64,000 bases of DNA from JBDHWG01 sp046328505 (GCA_046328505.1 JAXLWL010000002.1:2480001-2544000), one strand, 5' to 3'; shown: positions 34,012 to 43,696, counted from the first letter of the stretch. Translations and numbers: made by a program. The notes: generated by a model from the letters alone, not told the origin.

Positions 34012-35766
34012 CTACTTCTCGATATATGCCTGATGGAAGAACGGATAGTTGCCGCTCCAGTCCATTACGACACCCTTGAGTGACTTGTTCGCGCCGTCGA
34101 TCGTCAGGGGGTCGGCCAGGTAGATCATGATGGCTTCGTTGAGCGCCTTGTCCTGGATCTGGCTGTAGATGGCCGCGCGCTTCGCCGGATCCGACTGAGC
34201 CGCCGCGTCGTCAATCAGCTTGTCCATCTCAGGATTCTTGTAGCGGCTGCGGTTCGTCCCGCCATCGGCGTTCGAGGAGTGGAACAGCACACGGACGACG
34301 TCCGGATCACCGCCGGTCTCCCACCAGAATTGCGCGTGATGCTTACCGGCGCGAACCGCGTCGAAGTAGCCGGCGCGCTCCAAGCCCTGGAGGTTGACGT
34401 CCACACCGGACTGCTTCCAGTTCGACTGGAGGAAGGTCGCCATGTTGCGCGCGACCGGGCTATCGGAGCGGAAGTAGAAGTCAATCTTGAGCGGCTTGCC
34501 GTCCTTCTCCCGAATGCCCGTGCTGCTGTTAAGCTTCCAGCCGGCCTCGTCGAGCAGCGCACCGGCCTTGGCCGCGTCGAACTTGTACTTGTCGCACGTC
34601 TTCGGGTCGTAGCCGGCCATGTTGGAGGTCAAGGGCGAGCAGGCAGGCTTGAACACACCGCTGAAGACGGTGTCGATCAGCCCCTGCTTGTCTGTCGCCC
34701 ACTCCAACGCCTGGCGCACCTTCGGGTCGTCCAGGGGCGGATTAGTCACGTTCAACTGCACCGACCAGCCAGAGCCGGCCTGCACAGGCGCCATGATCTG
34801 CAAGTTCTTGTCGGCCGACAGGCTCTTGAACTCCTCGGCGGGCAGCGAGTCGGCAAAGGTCAGCTCGCCCGACTGGAGAGTCGCAGAGCGGGTGCTGTCC
34901 TCGGGGATGATGCGGAACGTCATCGTGTCAAGGAACGGGCCGCCGTTCGCGGTCAGGAACTTCGGCCCCCACTTGTAGTCGGGGTTCTTTTCGAGCACGA
35001 CTTCCTGGTCGGGCTTGTACGACTTCAACTTGTATGGCCCCGTGCCGACAACCGTCGTCACACCATAGTCCTTGCCGGCTTTCTGCACCGCGGTCGGCGA
35101 CTGCGGCGAGAGAACAGGGGTCGACATGGAGTTGAGGAACGGCGCGTAGGGCTGCTTGAACTTCACCTTGGCGGTGTAGTCGTCGACGACCGTCGTGCTC
35201 TCGTACGGCCCGATGGCCGACAGGGCGCTCTGGGACTTGGTCGCCGGGTCCACAATGCGATCGAACGTAAACTTGATCGCGTCGGCCTTCAGGGGCGTCC
35301 CATCGTGGAACTTGACGTCCTTGCGCAGCTTGAGCGTGTACTCTTTGCCGTCCGGCGAGACGTCCCACGATTCGAGCAGACCGCCTTCGAACTTGCCCGG
35401 CGCGGTTTCCCAGACCAGGGGATCGAAGAGGTTATAGCCGATGGTACTGACGACCGAGAAGGTCGACACTGTCGGGTCGAGGGTGTCGAACTTGGTGTTG
35501 AGACCGTAGATGAGGTTCCCGCCCTTGCCTCCAGCGGCAGGCGCGGCGGCTGCGGCGGTCGTGGGCGCAGCCGCGGCCTTGGCGGCGGCGGTGGGTGCTT
35601 CGGGAGCCTTAGGGGCCGCCGTCGGCTGAGCCGGCTGCTGGGCCTGCGCCGCGGGCTGCTGAGCGGCTGGTGCGGGCGCGGGCGCCTGTTGGGCGCATGC
35701 CGCGGCAATGGCAAGCACGGCGAGCGCGACAAGGACAATTCCTAACCTGGACAGTCGTGTCTGCAT
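34012..35766 (-). CDS. ABC transporter substrate-binding lipoprotein, family 5
   Basis: A 584-residue secreted lipoprotein. The signal peptide ends in a lipobox (AVLAIAAAC, Cys24). A low-complexity Ala/Pro/Gln linker covers about 25-82. The mature domain has the family-5 extracellular solute-binding pattern (NLIYGLNTKFDTLDPTVSTF, WDVSPDGKEYTLKLRKDVKF). The ligand class is oligopeptide, nickel or similar; it cannot be fixed by eye. GGAGGAG precedes the ATG. It is the first gene of the importer operon, following a terminator. Confidence 0.93.
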   Translation of the reverse strand: MQTRLSRLGIVLVALAVLAIAAACAQQAPAPAPAAQQPAAQAQQPAQPTAAPKAPEAPTAAAKAAAAPTTAAAAAPAAGGKGGNLIYGLNTKFDTLDPTVSTFSVVSTIGYNLFDPLVWETAPGKFEGGLLESWDVSPDGKEYTLKLRKDVKFHDGTPLKADAIKFTFDRIVDPATKSQSALSAIGPYESTTVVDDYTAKVKFKQPYAPFLNSMSTPVLSPQSPTAVQKAGKDYGVTTVVGTGPYKLKSYKPDQEVVLEKNPDYKWGPKFLTANGGPFLDTMTFRIIPEDSTRSATLQSGELTFADSLPAEEFKSLSADKNLQIMAPVQAGSGWSVQLNVTNPPLDDPKVRQALEWATDKQGLIDTVFSGVFKPACSPLTSNMAGYDPKTCDKYKFDAAKAGALLDEAGWKLNSSTGIREKDGKPLKIDFYFRSDSPVARNMATFLQSNWKQSGVDVNLQGLERAGYFDAVRAGKHHAQFWWETGGDPDVVRVLFHSSNADGGTNRSRYKNPEMDKLIDDAAAQSDPAKRAAIYSQIQDKALNEAIMIYLADPLTIDGANKSLKGVVMDWSGNYPFFHQAYIEK

Positions 35767-35826
35767 GCCTGTTCTCCTCCAGAGAAGGCGAGTGGGCCGA
35801 AGCCCGTGGCGGATGAATGTGACCTC

Positions 35827-35849
35827 AAGGCGGGGAGTCTCCCCGCCTT
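35827..35849 (-). terminator. Hairpin terminator after the DUF885 gene
   Basis: A perfect 10-bp stem AAGGCGGGGA / TCCCCGCCTT with a 3-nt loop, starting at the TAA stop codon of the DUF885 gene. It separates that gene from the importer operon. The T-tract is weak. Confidence 0.65.
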
Positions 35850-37531
35850 TACATCGTCAACCCGACGCCCTCCCCAAGCATGGCCTGGGCGATAAGGGCA
35901 ACCGGGATAGACCCGTAACTCAGGAATGTGTCGTGGAAGCGGCGCAGACTGAACGCGTCCCCTTCCCGCGCGGCGACCTCGCGCCGCAGAGCGTGGATGG
36001 CATCCGTCCCCACAAGGTACATCACGGCGGCGCCGGGGAACATCGAGTTCTTGACCACCTCGGCCCGCGCCGCGTCGGACGGCATCCCGACGCGCTCTGT
36101 ATAGAACGCCACGGCGTCGTCAAACGAGAAACGGCCGAGGTGCAGATTGGGATCCACCACGGCCCGGGCAGCCTGGCGAAGCGACGAGTGAAGCTGTGAC
36201 AGCTCTTCGAGCGGCGTGTAGAAGCCCACCTCGCCCATCAGGTCTGTCGCGTAGCACGCCCAGCCCTCAGCCATGGTGCCGCCGCAGAACATGGCAATCC
36301 GCGAAGCGCAGTCCACCGCGGCGATCTGCCCAACCCGTGACGCGCCGTGGTAGGCGTTGTAGTTCTGGACGTGGTGGCCAAGCGCGCCATGGTGGACAAC
36401 GTGATTCAGCTTGATAACCGAGTGATTGGTCGCGCGCAGCCGCGCTTCTTGCTCCTCGACCAACAGGTCAGGCCCGATGGGCGGCACCAGGTAGCTATAC
36501 ACGCCTGGCGGGTCGAAAGGCGCCGGCGAACGATAGGGGAGAAAGTAGAGGCAGGGCGAGCAAGCGCGGAAGGCATCTGGCACGGGCGTGTACTGTAGCG
36601 GATAGTCAGGCCACGTGACAAGGTTGGCCGCCTCCGCGAGCTTCTTGCACCCGTTCCAGACCGTTCCAAAGGCGTCCAGGTAGCCCGTTGCCGATGGGTG
36701 GTCCTTGGGCAGCTCGGCCAGGAGCACTCGCCAGTCGCCATCGGGCCGCAGCCGCCGCGCCGCGTCGTCCAGCTCGGCGGCGATTTCGGCGAAGCGGCGC
36801 TCGGCGTAGGCCGCCACAGCCTCACCGTCCATGTCGACGAAGTGGCCCTGCCGCATGTACAGATCGAACACTGCGCCCCCGACAGCATAGCCATCGATGT
36901 GGCACGGGAGCAGATCCTCCTGGAGATAGCGTTGGTGTTCGGCAAAGGCGGCAAGCGCCGTATCGGCGGCGGCGCGAAGCTGAGGCCCGTCCGTTCCCGC
37001 CTCTTGTGCGATGATGTCGATGCCCTGGCCGAAGAACGCCCGCGCGCCGATGCACTCCCGCAGCGCCTTGTTCGTCCACTCTTGCGGCGCCTCACGGACA
37101 TTGGCCCGCGCCTGCGTCAGGAAGGCCGGAATAGCCTCCATGCGCGCGACTGCCGACTGGACGCGCTCCGGCAAGGGCGCGAAATCGCGCAGGAACAGGG
37201 CGATGACGCTGAAGATGGCCTCAGCGGTGTAGAGCGCCGGATTGCCGTTCTGGAAGTGCGCGCCGTCGAGCTCGGCAAGCTGAATCTCGAGGAAGCCGGC
37301 GGCGACCTGGCGGTCGCGCACGTCGGTCGGCGAGGGCGCACCGTCGGCGTCCGGCGCGCCGAGGCGCGCGAGCAGCTGCTGCATGTCGCTGCGCATGGCG
37401 GCGATGCCGGACGGGCTAAAATCGGGCAGACGGTCGTCGTGGGCGTGTACGCCGATGAACGTGGCGTTCACCGGCCGGTGCCGATAGTATGAGGCGAAAA
37501 AGTCGTCCAGCCACGGATCAGTGGCTGCCAT
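35849..37531 (-). CDS. DUF885-family hydrolase with an altered metal motif
   Basis: A 560-residue protein. The overall pattern is DUF885 (N-terminal WLDDFFASYYRHRPVNATF; C-terminal EGWACYATDLMGEVGFY, Glu about 422). The usual HExxPGHH zinc-binding signature appears as HHGALGHH at 380-387, so the glutamate is replaced by histidine and the proline by leucine. Whether this is a catalytically different subfamily or an inactive enzyme is unknown. No signal peptide is visible. AGGAGG lies 5 nt before the ATG. Gene neighbours suggest peptide or small-metabolite breakdown. Confidence 0.82.
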   Translation of the reverse strand: MAATDPWLDDFFASYYRHRPVNATFIGVHAHDDRLPDFSPSGIAAMRSDMQQLLARLGAPDADGAPSPTDVRDRQVAAGFLEIQLAELDGAHFQNGNPALYTAEAIFSVIALFLRDFAPLPERVQSAVARMEAIPAFLTQARANVREAPQEWTNKALRECIGARAFFGQGIDIIAQEAGTDGPQLRAAADTALAAFAEHQRYLQEDLLPCHIDGYAVGGAVFDLYMRQGHFVDMDGEAVAAYAERRFAEIAAELDDAARRLRPDGDWRVLLAELPKDHPSATGYLDAFGTVWNGCKKLAEAANLVTWPDYPLQYTPVPDAFRACSPCLYFLPYRSPAPFDPPGVYSYLVPPIGPDLLVEEQEARLRATNHSVIKLNHVVHHGALGHHVQNYNAYHGASRVGQIAAVDCASRIAMFCGGTMAEGWACYATDLMGEVGFYTPLEELSQLHSSLRQAARAVVDPNLHLGRFSFDDAVAFYTERVGMPSDAARAEVVKNSMFPGAAVMYLVGTDAIHALRREVAAREGDAFSLRRFHDTFLSYGSIPVALIAQAMLGEGVGLTM

Positions 37532-37630
37532 CCGGCCTCCTGTTCGCTGCGAGAACTGCGATGAGTACAAACTAGAGGCAATCTATGAACACGCACCTTG
37601 ACTATCAAGTGCTCGCGGCGTGTTCCCTAC

Positions 37631-38791
37631 TTACCCCGCGATAGCGGCAGCATCCGCGGCGAGAATGTTCTGCTCGAGCGGCAGGCTGACCCAGCGCCGC
37701 TCGCGGAACGATAGCTCGACGGCATTGATGACTTCCTGCACCCACGCGCCGTCGGTAAAGTTGCCCTGGTTCTCCGGGCCATTCGAGAGAATCTCGGTGA
37801 TGAAGTTCGACACCAGGTTGGCGTAGAACAGCGAGCGCCAGCTTTCGCGCGGCGAGCCGCCCGGCGGGTAAAAGCTGCGCGGCACACGCAACGTCTTGAA
37901 CTCGACGGCGTTTGGCCGCGCACCCTTGAGCGTCTCGCAGATACCGCTCTCTTCCACCAGACGGCAGATGAGCGCGCCCTCGCTGCCGTACACGCGCGCT
38001 TCCAGGCCGGGGTAGTTGCCGACGGTCACGAAGCTCGTCTGAACCGAGCAGATCGCGCCGTTGGCGAACTCGCCGAGGAAGATGTCGCCGTCGTCGATGT
38101 TCATGCGCATCATCTGCCCGGTCTGCCGCACCATGCGCTCCGGGATGAAGTTGCGCATCGTGCCGACGACCTGCGCCAGGTCTGAACCGATGAACCAGTG
38201 GCCGAGGTCAATGATGGGCGCCCCATAGCCTTCCAGGGATGAGACGTGGATTTGCGATTGGTCGGCGTATGGGTCGGGAATCTGGCGCAGTGGCGTCCGG
38301 GGATCGAGCCACTGGGAGTTCTGCTCGTACCCGTTATAGATGAACGGCGTCCCGACGTAGCCCTGGTCGATGAGGTACTTCATGTACTGCATCGCCGGGC
38401 TATAGCGGAAGGTGAAGCCGAGCTTGGTCTTGAGGCCCTTCGAGGCAGCCAGGTCTCTCGCCCGCAAGGTATCCCGGTAGTCGTACGCTACAGGCTTTTC
38501 GCACAGCACGTGCTTGTCTGCCTCCAACGCTTCCCAGGCCAACTGGAAATGGGTGTGGCTCGGCGTGCACACGTCGATGATGTCGATGTCGTCCCGCTCG
38601 AGAACTTTGCGGTGATCGTCGGTCACCATCGGGATATTGAACATGGCCGCCGCTTCCTGGGCCAGGTTGATCTGCGGGTCCGCGATAGCGACGATCTCGC
38701 AGCGCGAGTCGCGGCGATACCCCGGCAGATGGGCGCCTTTCGCCCACGCGCCTGCTCCCAGTACTCCCACGCGTAGTTTCCCGTCCTTCAT
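37631..38791 (-). CDS. Gfo/Idh/MocA-family oxidoreductase
   Basis: About 386 residues. An N-terminal Rossmann fold with GVLGAGAWAKG binds NAD(P), and CEKPVAYDYRDTLRARDLAA carries the conserved EKP motif. The C-terminal beta-sheet domain holds the substrate site (LIDLGHWFIGSDLAQVVG). The family oxidises or reduces sugars and related polyols. GAGGAG precedes the ATG at 38791. It is 32 nt downstream of the 2-hydroxyacid dehydrogenase gene, so the two may act on the same carbohydrate or hydroxyacid. Confidence 0.9.
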   Translation of the reverse strand: MKDGKLRVGVLGAGAWAKGAHLPGYRRDSRCEIVAIADPQINLAQEAAAMFNIPMVTDDHRKVLERDDIDIIDVCTPSHTHFQLAWEALEADKHVLCEKPVAYDYRDTLRARDLAASKGLKTKLGFTFRYSPAMQYMKYLIDQGYVGTPFIYNGYEQNSQWLDPRTPLRQIPDPYADQSQIHVSSLEGYGAPIIDLGHWFIGSDLAQVVGTMRNFIPERMVRQTGQMMRMNIDDGDIFLGEFANGAICSVQTSFVTVGNYPGLEARVYGSEGALICRLVEESGICETLKGARPNAVEFKTLRVPRSFYPPGGSPRESWRSLFYANLVSNFITEILSNGPENQGNFTDGAWVQEVINAVELSFRERRWVSLPLEQNILAADAAAIAG

Positions 38792-38823
38792 TGTCTCGCT
38801 CCTCATTGATGCAATCAGATTGC

Positions 38824-39849
38824 CTAGTACAGGCGCTCAGTGTCCAGCACGTTGCGTAGAGGCTCGGCCCGCAGGTAGCGGCCGAGATTGTCGCAGAAAA
38901 GCTCGGTGATGCGAGCGTTCTCCTGCGTCACCGTGCTGGCCGAGTGCGGACTGATAATCACGTCAGGCATGTCCCAGAGTGGGGAGGAGGCTGGCAGCGG
39001 CTCCTCCTGGAAGACATCCAGGGCGGCGCCCTTCAGGCGGCCCTCGCGTAAGGCGGCAGTCAGGGCCGCCTCGTCCACAAGCGTCCCGCGCGCGATGTTG
39101 ATGAACACGGCGCTTGGCTTCATCATCGTCAGCTCGCGCTCGCCGATCAGGCGCTCGGTCTCGCCCGTGTGGGGCGCGATGAGCACGAGATAGTCAGCCT
39201 GCGGCAGAATTGCGTCCAGGTCATCCGGACCGTAGACCTCGTCAACGTCCGGCAGCGGCTCGGGCGCGCGCTTCGTCCCTATCACACGCATGTCCATCTT
39301 CTTGCCGTGCCGCGCCACTTCCTGACCGACACGCCCCAGGCCGACAATCGCCAGGGTCTTGCCCGTGAGCTCTTCGGCGCAGTAGCGCTCCCAGCGCTTG
39401 AGCTTCTTGTCGCGCTCCATCCACGAGTAGTCCTTGGCGAACATCAGCATCGCCATCAGGCAGAAGTCGGCCAGGGGGCGGGCGTGAACGCCACTCGCTG
39501 TCGTGAAGATGATGTCCGTCTTGTCGAGACCCAGGCGGCGCACCATCTGGCCGATGCCCGCGCTCGTCGCCTGCAGCCAGCGCAGCCGGGGCGCGACGGA
39601 CGGCAGATCGTTAAGGTGCGTGCGGTCGAAATCGAAGAGGACGTCGGCGCGAGCCAGCATTTCCGACCAACGCGCCTCCTGTTCGGGCGACCGGTGCAAG
39701 GAGCCGCCGCCGTGATCGGCCACGTAGCGGGGGGTGGCGAGCAAGGTTGGATCGTAAAGAACCTCAATGCGCGGATCCACCGCGCGAATCTGTTCTACGT
39801 ATTCCGGCTCCAGGTAGGATGCAATAAGGACGACGAGCGACTCGGGCAT
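38824..39849 (-). CDS. D-isomer 2-hydroxyacid dehydrogenase family protein
   Basis: About 341 residues. The NAD-binding motif GLGRVGQEVARHGKKMDMR and the catalytic elements (NIARGTLVDEAAL, then HSAS in DVIISPHSAS) are intact. Members reduce 2-keto acids such as glyoxylate, hydroxypyruvate or phosphoglycerate-related compounds. The start at 39849 (MPESLVVLIA) follows a GGAG site; longer frames are not supported. Confidence 0.9.
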   Translation of the reverse strand: MPESLVVLIASYLEPEYVEQIRAVDPRIEVLYDPTLLATPRYVADHGGGSLHRSPEQEARWSEMLARADVLFDFDRTHLNDLPSVAPRLRWLQATSAGIGQMVRRLGLDKTDIIFTTASGVHARPLADFCLMAMLMFAKDYSWMERDKKLKRWERYCAEELTGKTLAIVGLGRVGQEVARHGKKMDMRVIGTKRAPEPLPDVDEVYGPDDLDAILPQADYLVLIAPHTGETERLIGERELTMMKPSAVFINIARGTLVDEAALTAALREGRLKGAALDVFQEEPLPASSPLWDMPDVIISPHSASTVTQENARITELFCDNLGRYLRAEPLRNVLDTERLY

Positions 39850-40005
39850 GCCAGTCTCCAGGACGCAAGACAGGATAGTTTTGACATCAACGGCGCGGTT
39901 GTCGACAGTCGGCACTGAGGTAGGCGAGATATTAGCACGCATCGGGCGTAAAGTCAACGTCAAGAAACGCCACGGTTGGCTACCACGACCCTCTCGAACT
40001 TTGCG

Positions 40006-40803
40006 TCACGGCGGTGCGTACAAGTGGTGTTCGATTGTGAGGAAGCGCTCCAGGCCCAGGCTCTCCGCCAGGTGAATGGAGGGCAGGTTGTCTTCGTGAA
40101 CCTGGTAGCGCGGGAGGAAGCCGCGCGCCAGCAGGTGATTCAGCGCCGTGGAAACGAGCCGGCGCGCGTGGCCCTGGCGGCGAAACGCATCCAGCGTGTG
40201 CAGCCCGCCGATCTCCCACACCTGCGCGAAGTTCAGAAAGGTCAGGCACACCGCCGCGAGCGTTCCAGCGGCCGTCACCGTCAAGGATAGCGCCTCGCCA
40301 GCCGCGAGCTGCCGCAGCACTGCCTCGCGGCCGTAGCCATGCTCGGCGTATATCGCCAGGCAGCGTTCGTCCGCCTCATCTGACACCACGACGCTCTCGT
40401 TAGCGGGGTACCCGGCGCCGGGGCGAGCTGTAAAGGAGACGAACGAGGTGACACGGCGCGTGCGAAACGACCGCGTCAGCACCTCGCGCTCCCGCGTGTC
40501 GCCCTTGAACACCCAGGGGCAGTCGGCGGGAATATGGGGCAGCAGCGCGGCGCACGCATCGACATCCGTGGCGCTGAGCAAGACCACGTACTTCGCCACC
40601 GGATAGGTAGCGGTGTCGTAGGGAGATACGCGCGTCGGCAGAAGCAGAAGCGCGCCCCCTGATGCCCCGTCCTCGACGTAGACGCCGCGAATGTCGTCGG
40701 GGTACGCCTGGAGCATTTTCAGGTGGACGATGTTGCGCAGGGTGTCGCGCCGCAGGAAGTCGGCGATCGGCGCGAGCGCGTCGTCCACGGGCAGCCCTCT
40801 CAC
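40006..40803 (-). CDS. GNAT-family acetyltransferase
   Basis: About 265 residues. The C-terminal half has the acetyl-CoA pyrophosphate loop RRQGHARRLVSTALNHLLAR and the following VHEDNLPSIHLAESLGLERF pattern. The N-terminal half is a divergent GNAT-like domain. The GTG start at 40803 overlaps the stop of the nitrilase-family gene as GTGA, implying coupled translation. The acceptor substrate is unknown. Confidence 0.82.
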   Translation of the reverse strand: MRGLPVDDALAPIADFLRRDTLRNIVHLKMLQAYPDDIRGVYVEDGASGGALLLLPTRVSPYDTATYPVAKYVVLLSATDVDACAALLPHIPADCPWVFKGDTREREVLTRSFRTRRVTSFVSFTARPGAGYPANESVVVSDEADERCLAIYAEHGYGREAVLRQLAAGEALSLTVTAAGTLAAVCLTFLNFAQVWEIGGLHTLDAFRRQGHARRLVSTALNHLLARGFLPRYQVHEDNLPSIHLAESLGLERFLTIEHHLYAPP

Positions 40804-41570
40804 CAATGCACGTAGCGGGGGTAGGTCGCCTTTGCGTGCTCAGCAGCGTGCAAGTCGATCTCCACGGTGGCGAAGGGCGAATCCTCTGAGGTCAGAGCAA
40901 GCACGTCGCCATCCGGGTCGATGACCCAGCCCATGCCGCCGAACGGGCCGCCCTCGCTGTTCGGCCCGACGCGGTTCGACGACAGGCAGTACGCGCCCGC
41001 GAGGACCGCCGCCGCTCGCCCCGCGACAAGCCACTTCTCGCGCGTCGCCGCCTCGGTACCGCGCGGGTTGGCGATGATGTGGATGCCCTGTTTGCCGTAG
41101 CGGCGCGATTCCTCCAGAAACCACAGCTCGGTGCAGACCTGGAAGCCGACGCGCGCCGTGCCAAGTGAGACCGGCACGAAGTCGCCGGTGCCACGCTGGT
41201 ACCACGACGCCTCCCAGAAGCCGACTTCATCCGGCAGGTAGTACTTCGCGTGGACGCCGCGATAGCCGCCGTTGGGCTGCCAGACAAACGCCTCGTTGAG
41301 GCGTCGCGGGCCCTGGTTGACCGGCCGCGAGCCGAGCACAGTCGCAGACCCCAGCTCCGGCAGGCGCTCCAGCCACTCCGCGTGCGCCTCGACGGCCGCT
41401 TGCCACACCGATACATCGAACGCGGCGGAGCCGGGGAACCACGGAGCGAAGGCCATCTCCGGCAGCAGGATTAGCTCGCTGCCCTGCTCACGGACGTGTT
41501 CTACCAACCCATCCCACCCCCGGCGCAGCAGCTCAGGATCGTTATGAAGCTCGCACACTGTGACTTTCAT
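40800..41570 (-). CDS. Carbon-nitrogen hydrolase (nitrilase superfamily)
   Basis: A 256-residue enzyme with the Glu-Lys-Cys triad: Glu38 in LILLPEMAFAPWF, Lys109 in GVHAKYYLPD and Cys146 in GFQVCTELWFLEESRRYG. The family hydrolyses amides, nitriles or carbamoyl compounds. The start at 41570 (MKVTVCELHN) is the natural family start. Coupled to the GNAT gene. Confidence 0.9.
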   Translation of the reverse strand: MKVTVCELHNDPELLRRGWDGLVEHVREQGSELILLPEMAFAPWFPGSAAFDVSVWQAAVEAHAEWLERLPELGSATVLGSRPVNQGPRRLNEAFVWQPNGGYRGVHAKYYLPDEVGFWEASWYQRGTGDFVPVSLGTARVGFQVCTELWFLEESRRYGKQGIHIIANPRGTEAATREKWLVAGRAAAVLAGAYCLSSNRVGPNSEGGPFGGMGWVIDPDGDVLALTSEDSPFATVEIDLHAAEHAKATYPRYVHW

Positions 41571-41721
41571 GCGTCTCACCTCGTCGATGGCTGGGTGGAT
41601 TGTAACGCGGACGCGGCGAGTCGGCAAGTAACATCGCGGCCGAGTTTGCGCCTCTACTACGGATGCCGGATAATTGAGCGCGGCTCGCGCAGCCAGCAAT
41701 CCATCGCCAGGAGCGTTTTCC

Positions 41722-43686
41722 ATGGACGTGCGTCCAATTTATGAGACTCAGGAGATAGAAACGCAGAGGCGCAGATGGAGTTGGTTCTGTTTGGCACTTC
41801 TGGTAATATGCCTTCTAGCAGGGAGTAGTCCCACCGCGCAGGGCGCGCTGACGCCGCCAAACACCCTTGGCGCGGGAACCCTGGCGCCGGTTGGCCGCGC
41901 CGGCGGGTTGTTGAGCGCCGTCGCCATCGCGCCGGGCCGTCTCCTCGTCGGCGAGGGAGCGCAGCTCGTCATCTACAACCGTCTGGCAGATGGTAGCCTG
42001 GAATGGAGAGCGGAAGTCCCGCTGCCCGGCGTGGCGCAGGATGTCGTGTATGACAGCGGCAAGGCCTACATCGCCGCTGCCCGCGCCGGCCTCCAGATCG
42101 TGGACATCGACGCGGCCGGCGGGCCGAGCCTCATCGGCAGCGTATCCTTGCCGGGCAATGCGCGCGGCGTGGCCGTATCCGGCACGACCGCCTATGTGGC
42201 CGCCGATATCGCCGGCCTGCGCGTGGTCGATGTCTCCCAGCCTACTCAGCCGACTGAGGTCGGCCACCTCTCGCCGGGCAGCCGGATGATCGCCGTCACA
42301 GCCGCAGGCGTGTATGTCTACCTCGCCGACCAGGACACGACAATCCGCGTCGTGGACGTCAGCCAGGCCAAAGCGCCCATTAGCGTCACCACGATCAGCG
42401 ACGACGGGCCAGCCAGCGTCGTCGTCGCGCAAGACGGACGGCTCTACGTCGGCATCCCCACGGGGCTGCGCGTCTACTCCCTCGCCGATCCCGCTCACCC
42501 CGTGCAAAGCGGGCGCTACCCGGCGACGAGCGCCGACTACTACGAAGTCTACTCTCTCGCGCTCGACGGCGGCCGTATCTTCGTCGGCCACTACCAGTAT
42601 GGTGTCGAGGAGTTCGTGTTGGATGCCCAGGGCAATCCAACGCCCGTCTGCCCGCCGTGCTTGCAGACCTTCCCCTATGACTGGAGCCGCGCCAACCTGA
42701 GCGATATCGCGGCGACGGGCGACAAAGTCTATATCGCCGACGGCGACACGCTACGCACAGTCACCTTTACCAGTGGCCAGCCGTTTACCCTGTTCAGCAC
42801 GACGCCGGGGTTCACCCTTCCGTCGAGCGTCGCCCTGGCCGACGGCTACGCCTACGTGGGCGCGCAGCCGATGGGCCTCGCCGTGGTCGACCTCCGCGGC
42901 TCGCATCCGCACGTGGTCAGCTCGTACTACACGCCGAAAGTCCAGATCGCGCCGGACATATTCGGCGTCGCGGTTAACACCGGCTACGTTGTGCTGGCGG
43001 GCGGCGACGCCGGCTTCCACGTCTTCCAGCGCACCGACCCGGCGCACCCAACCTATCTCAACCCGCGGACCGTTTTGGGAGGGACTGCCCGCGCGGTCGT
43101 CGCGACGGGCGACACGTTCGTCGGAGCCGGCGACAACGCGCTGTACCGCATCCAGCCCGCGGCGCCGAGCATCGCGGCCACAGCGACAGTGACCATGACC
43201 AACATCGTCGGCATCGCTACCGACGGCAGCCGCCTCTACCTGGCGGGACAGGGTGGCCTGGAGATCGTGGCGTGGCCTATCGGGGGGAGTGTGACGCCGG
43301 TAGGGGCGTACGGTGTGGGGGGAACAGTGAGAGGCGTTGACGTCGACGGGAGCCTGGTGGCCCTCGCCCACGACCGCCAGGTTGATCTGCTGTCGGTCGC
43401 CGGCGCGGCGCCCACTCTCGTCGGCACGTATCCGACCGTCGGCGTGCCGACCGGTGTCAGCCTCGCGGGCAGCAATCTGTTTGTGACAGACTCGGCGGGG
43501 ACACTCGATTGGGTCAATGTGGCCGACCCGACGACGCCGACCCGCGTAGCACAGCAGACGCTCGCCGGCTATCCGACGGCCACAGCAAGCAGTGGGTCGC
43601 TCGTCGTCGGGACGGACAGGACGGGCGGCCTCTACGTCTGGCGTGCGCTATGGGCGCGCATCGCCGTACCGATGCTGGTACGCTAA
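41722..43686 (+). CDS. Secreted LVIVD-repeat beta-propeller protein
   Basis: About 654 residues. A hydrophobic signal or anchor (WFCLALLVICLLAGSSPTAQ) follows a short polar N-terminus. The rest consists of repeated units such as AGLQIVDIDAAGGPSLIGSV and AGLRVVDVSQPTQPTEVGHL, the LVIVD beta-propeller pattern, with around a dozen copies. Probably a surface or periplasmic binding protein; no enzymatic motif is visible. GGAG lies 8 nt before the ATG at 41722. It is divergent from the nitrilase gene. Confidence 0.85.
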   Translation: MDVRPIYETQEIETQRRRWSWFCLALLVICLLAGSSPTAQGALTPPNTLGAGTLAPVGRAGGLLSAVAIAPGRLLVGEGAQLVIYNRLADGSLEWRAEVPLPGVAQDVVYDSGKAYIAAARAGLQIVDIDAAGGPSLIGSVSLPGNARGVAVSGTTAYVAADIAGLRVVDVSQPTQPTEVGHLSPGSRMIAVTAAGVYVYLADQDTTIRVVDVSQAKAPISVTTISDDGPASVVVAQDGRLYVGIPTGLRVYSLADPAHPVQSGRYPATSADYYEVYSLALDGGRIFVGHYQYGVEEFVLDAQGNPTPVCPPCLQTFPYDWSRANLSDIAATGDKVYIADGDTLRTVTFTSGQPFTLFSTTPGFTLPSSVALADGYAYVGAQPMGLAVVDLRGSHPHVVSSYYTPKVQIAPDIFGVAVNTGYVVLAGGDAGFHVFQRTDPAHPTYLNPRTVLGGTARAVVATGDTFVGAGDNALYRIQPAAPSIAATATVTMTNIVGIATDGSRLYLAGQGGLEIVAWPIGGSVTPVGAYGVGGTVRGVDVDGSLVALAHDRQVDLLSVAGAAPTLVGTYPTVGVPTGVSLAGSNLFVTDSAGTLDWVNVADPTTPTRVAQQTLAGYPTATASSGSLVVGTDRTGGLYVWRALWARIAVPMLVR

Positions 43687-43696
43687 CAGCCGCCAG

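Noticed and set aside
35590..35700. Ala/Pro/Gln low-complexity region as a tandem DNA repeat
   Set aside because: It encodes the flexible linker after the lipobox of the binding protein; the DNA units are not regular.
34279..35745. 488-codon open frame on the plus strand
   Set aside because: It lies antisense to the substrate-binding protein gene, whose family pattern, signal peptide and ribosome site are clear. Long antisense frames are expected in GC-rich genes.
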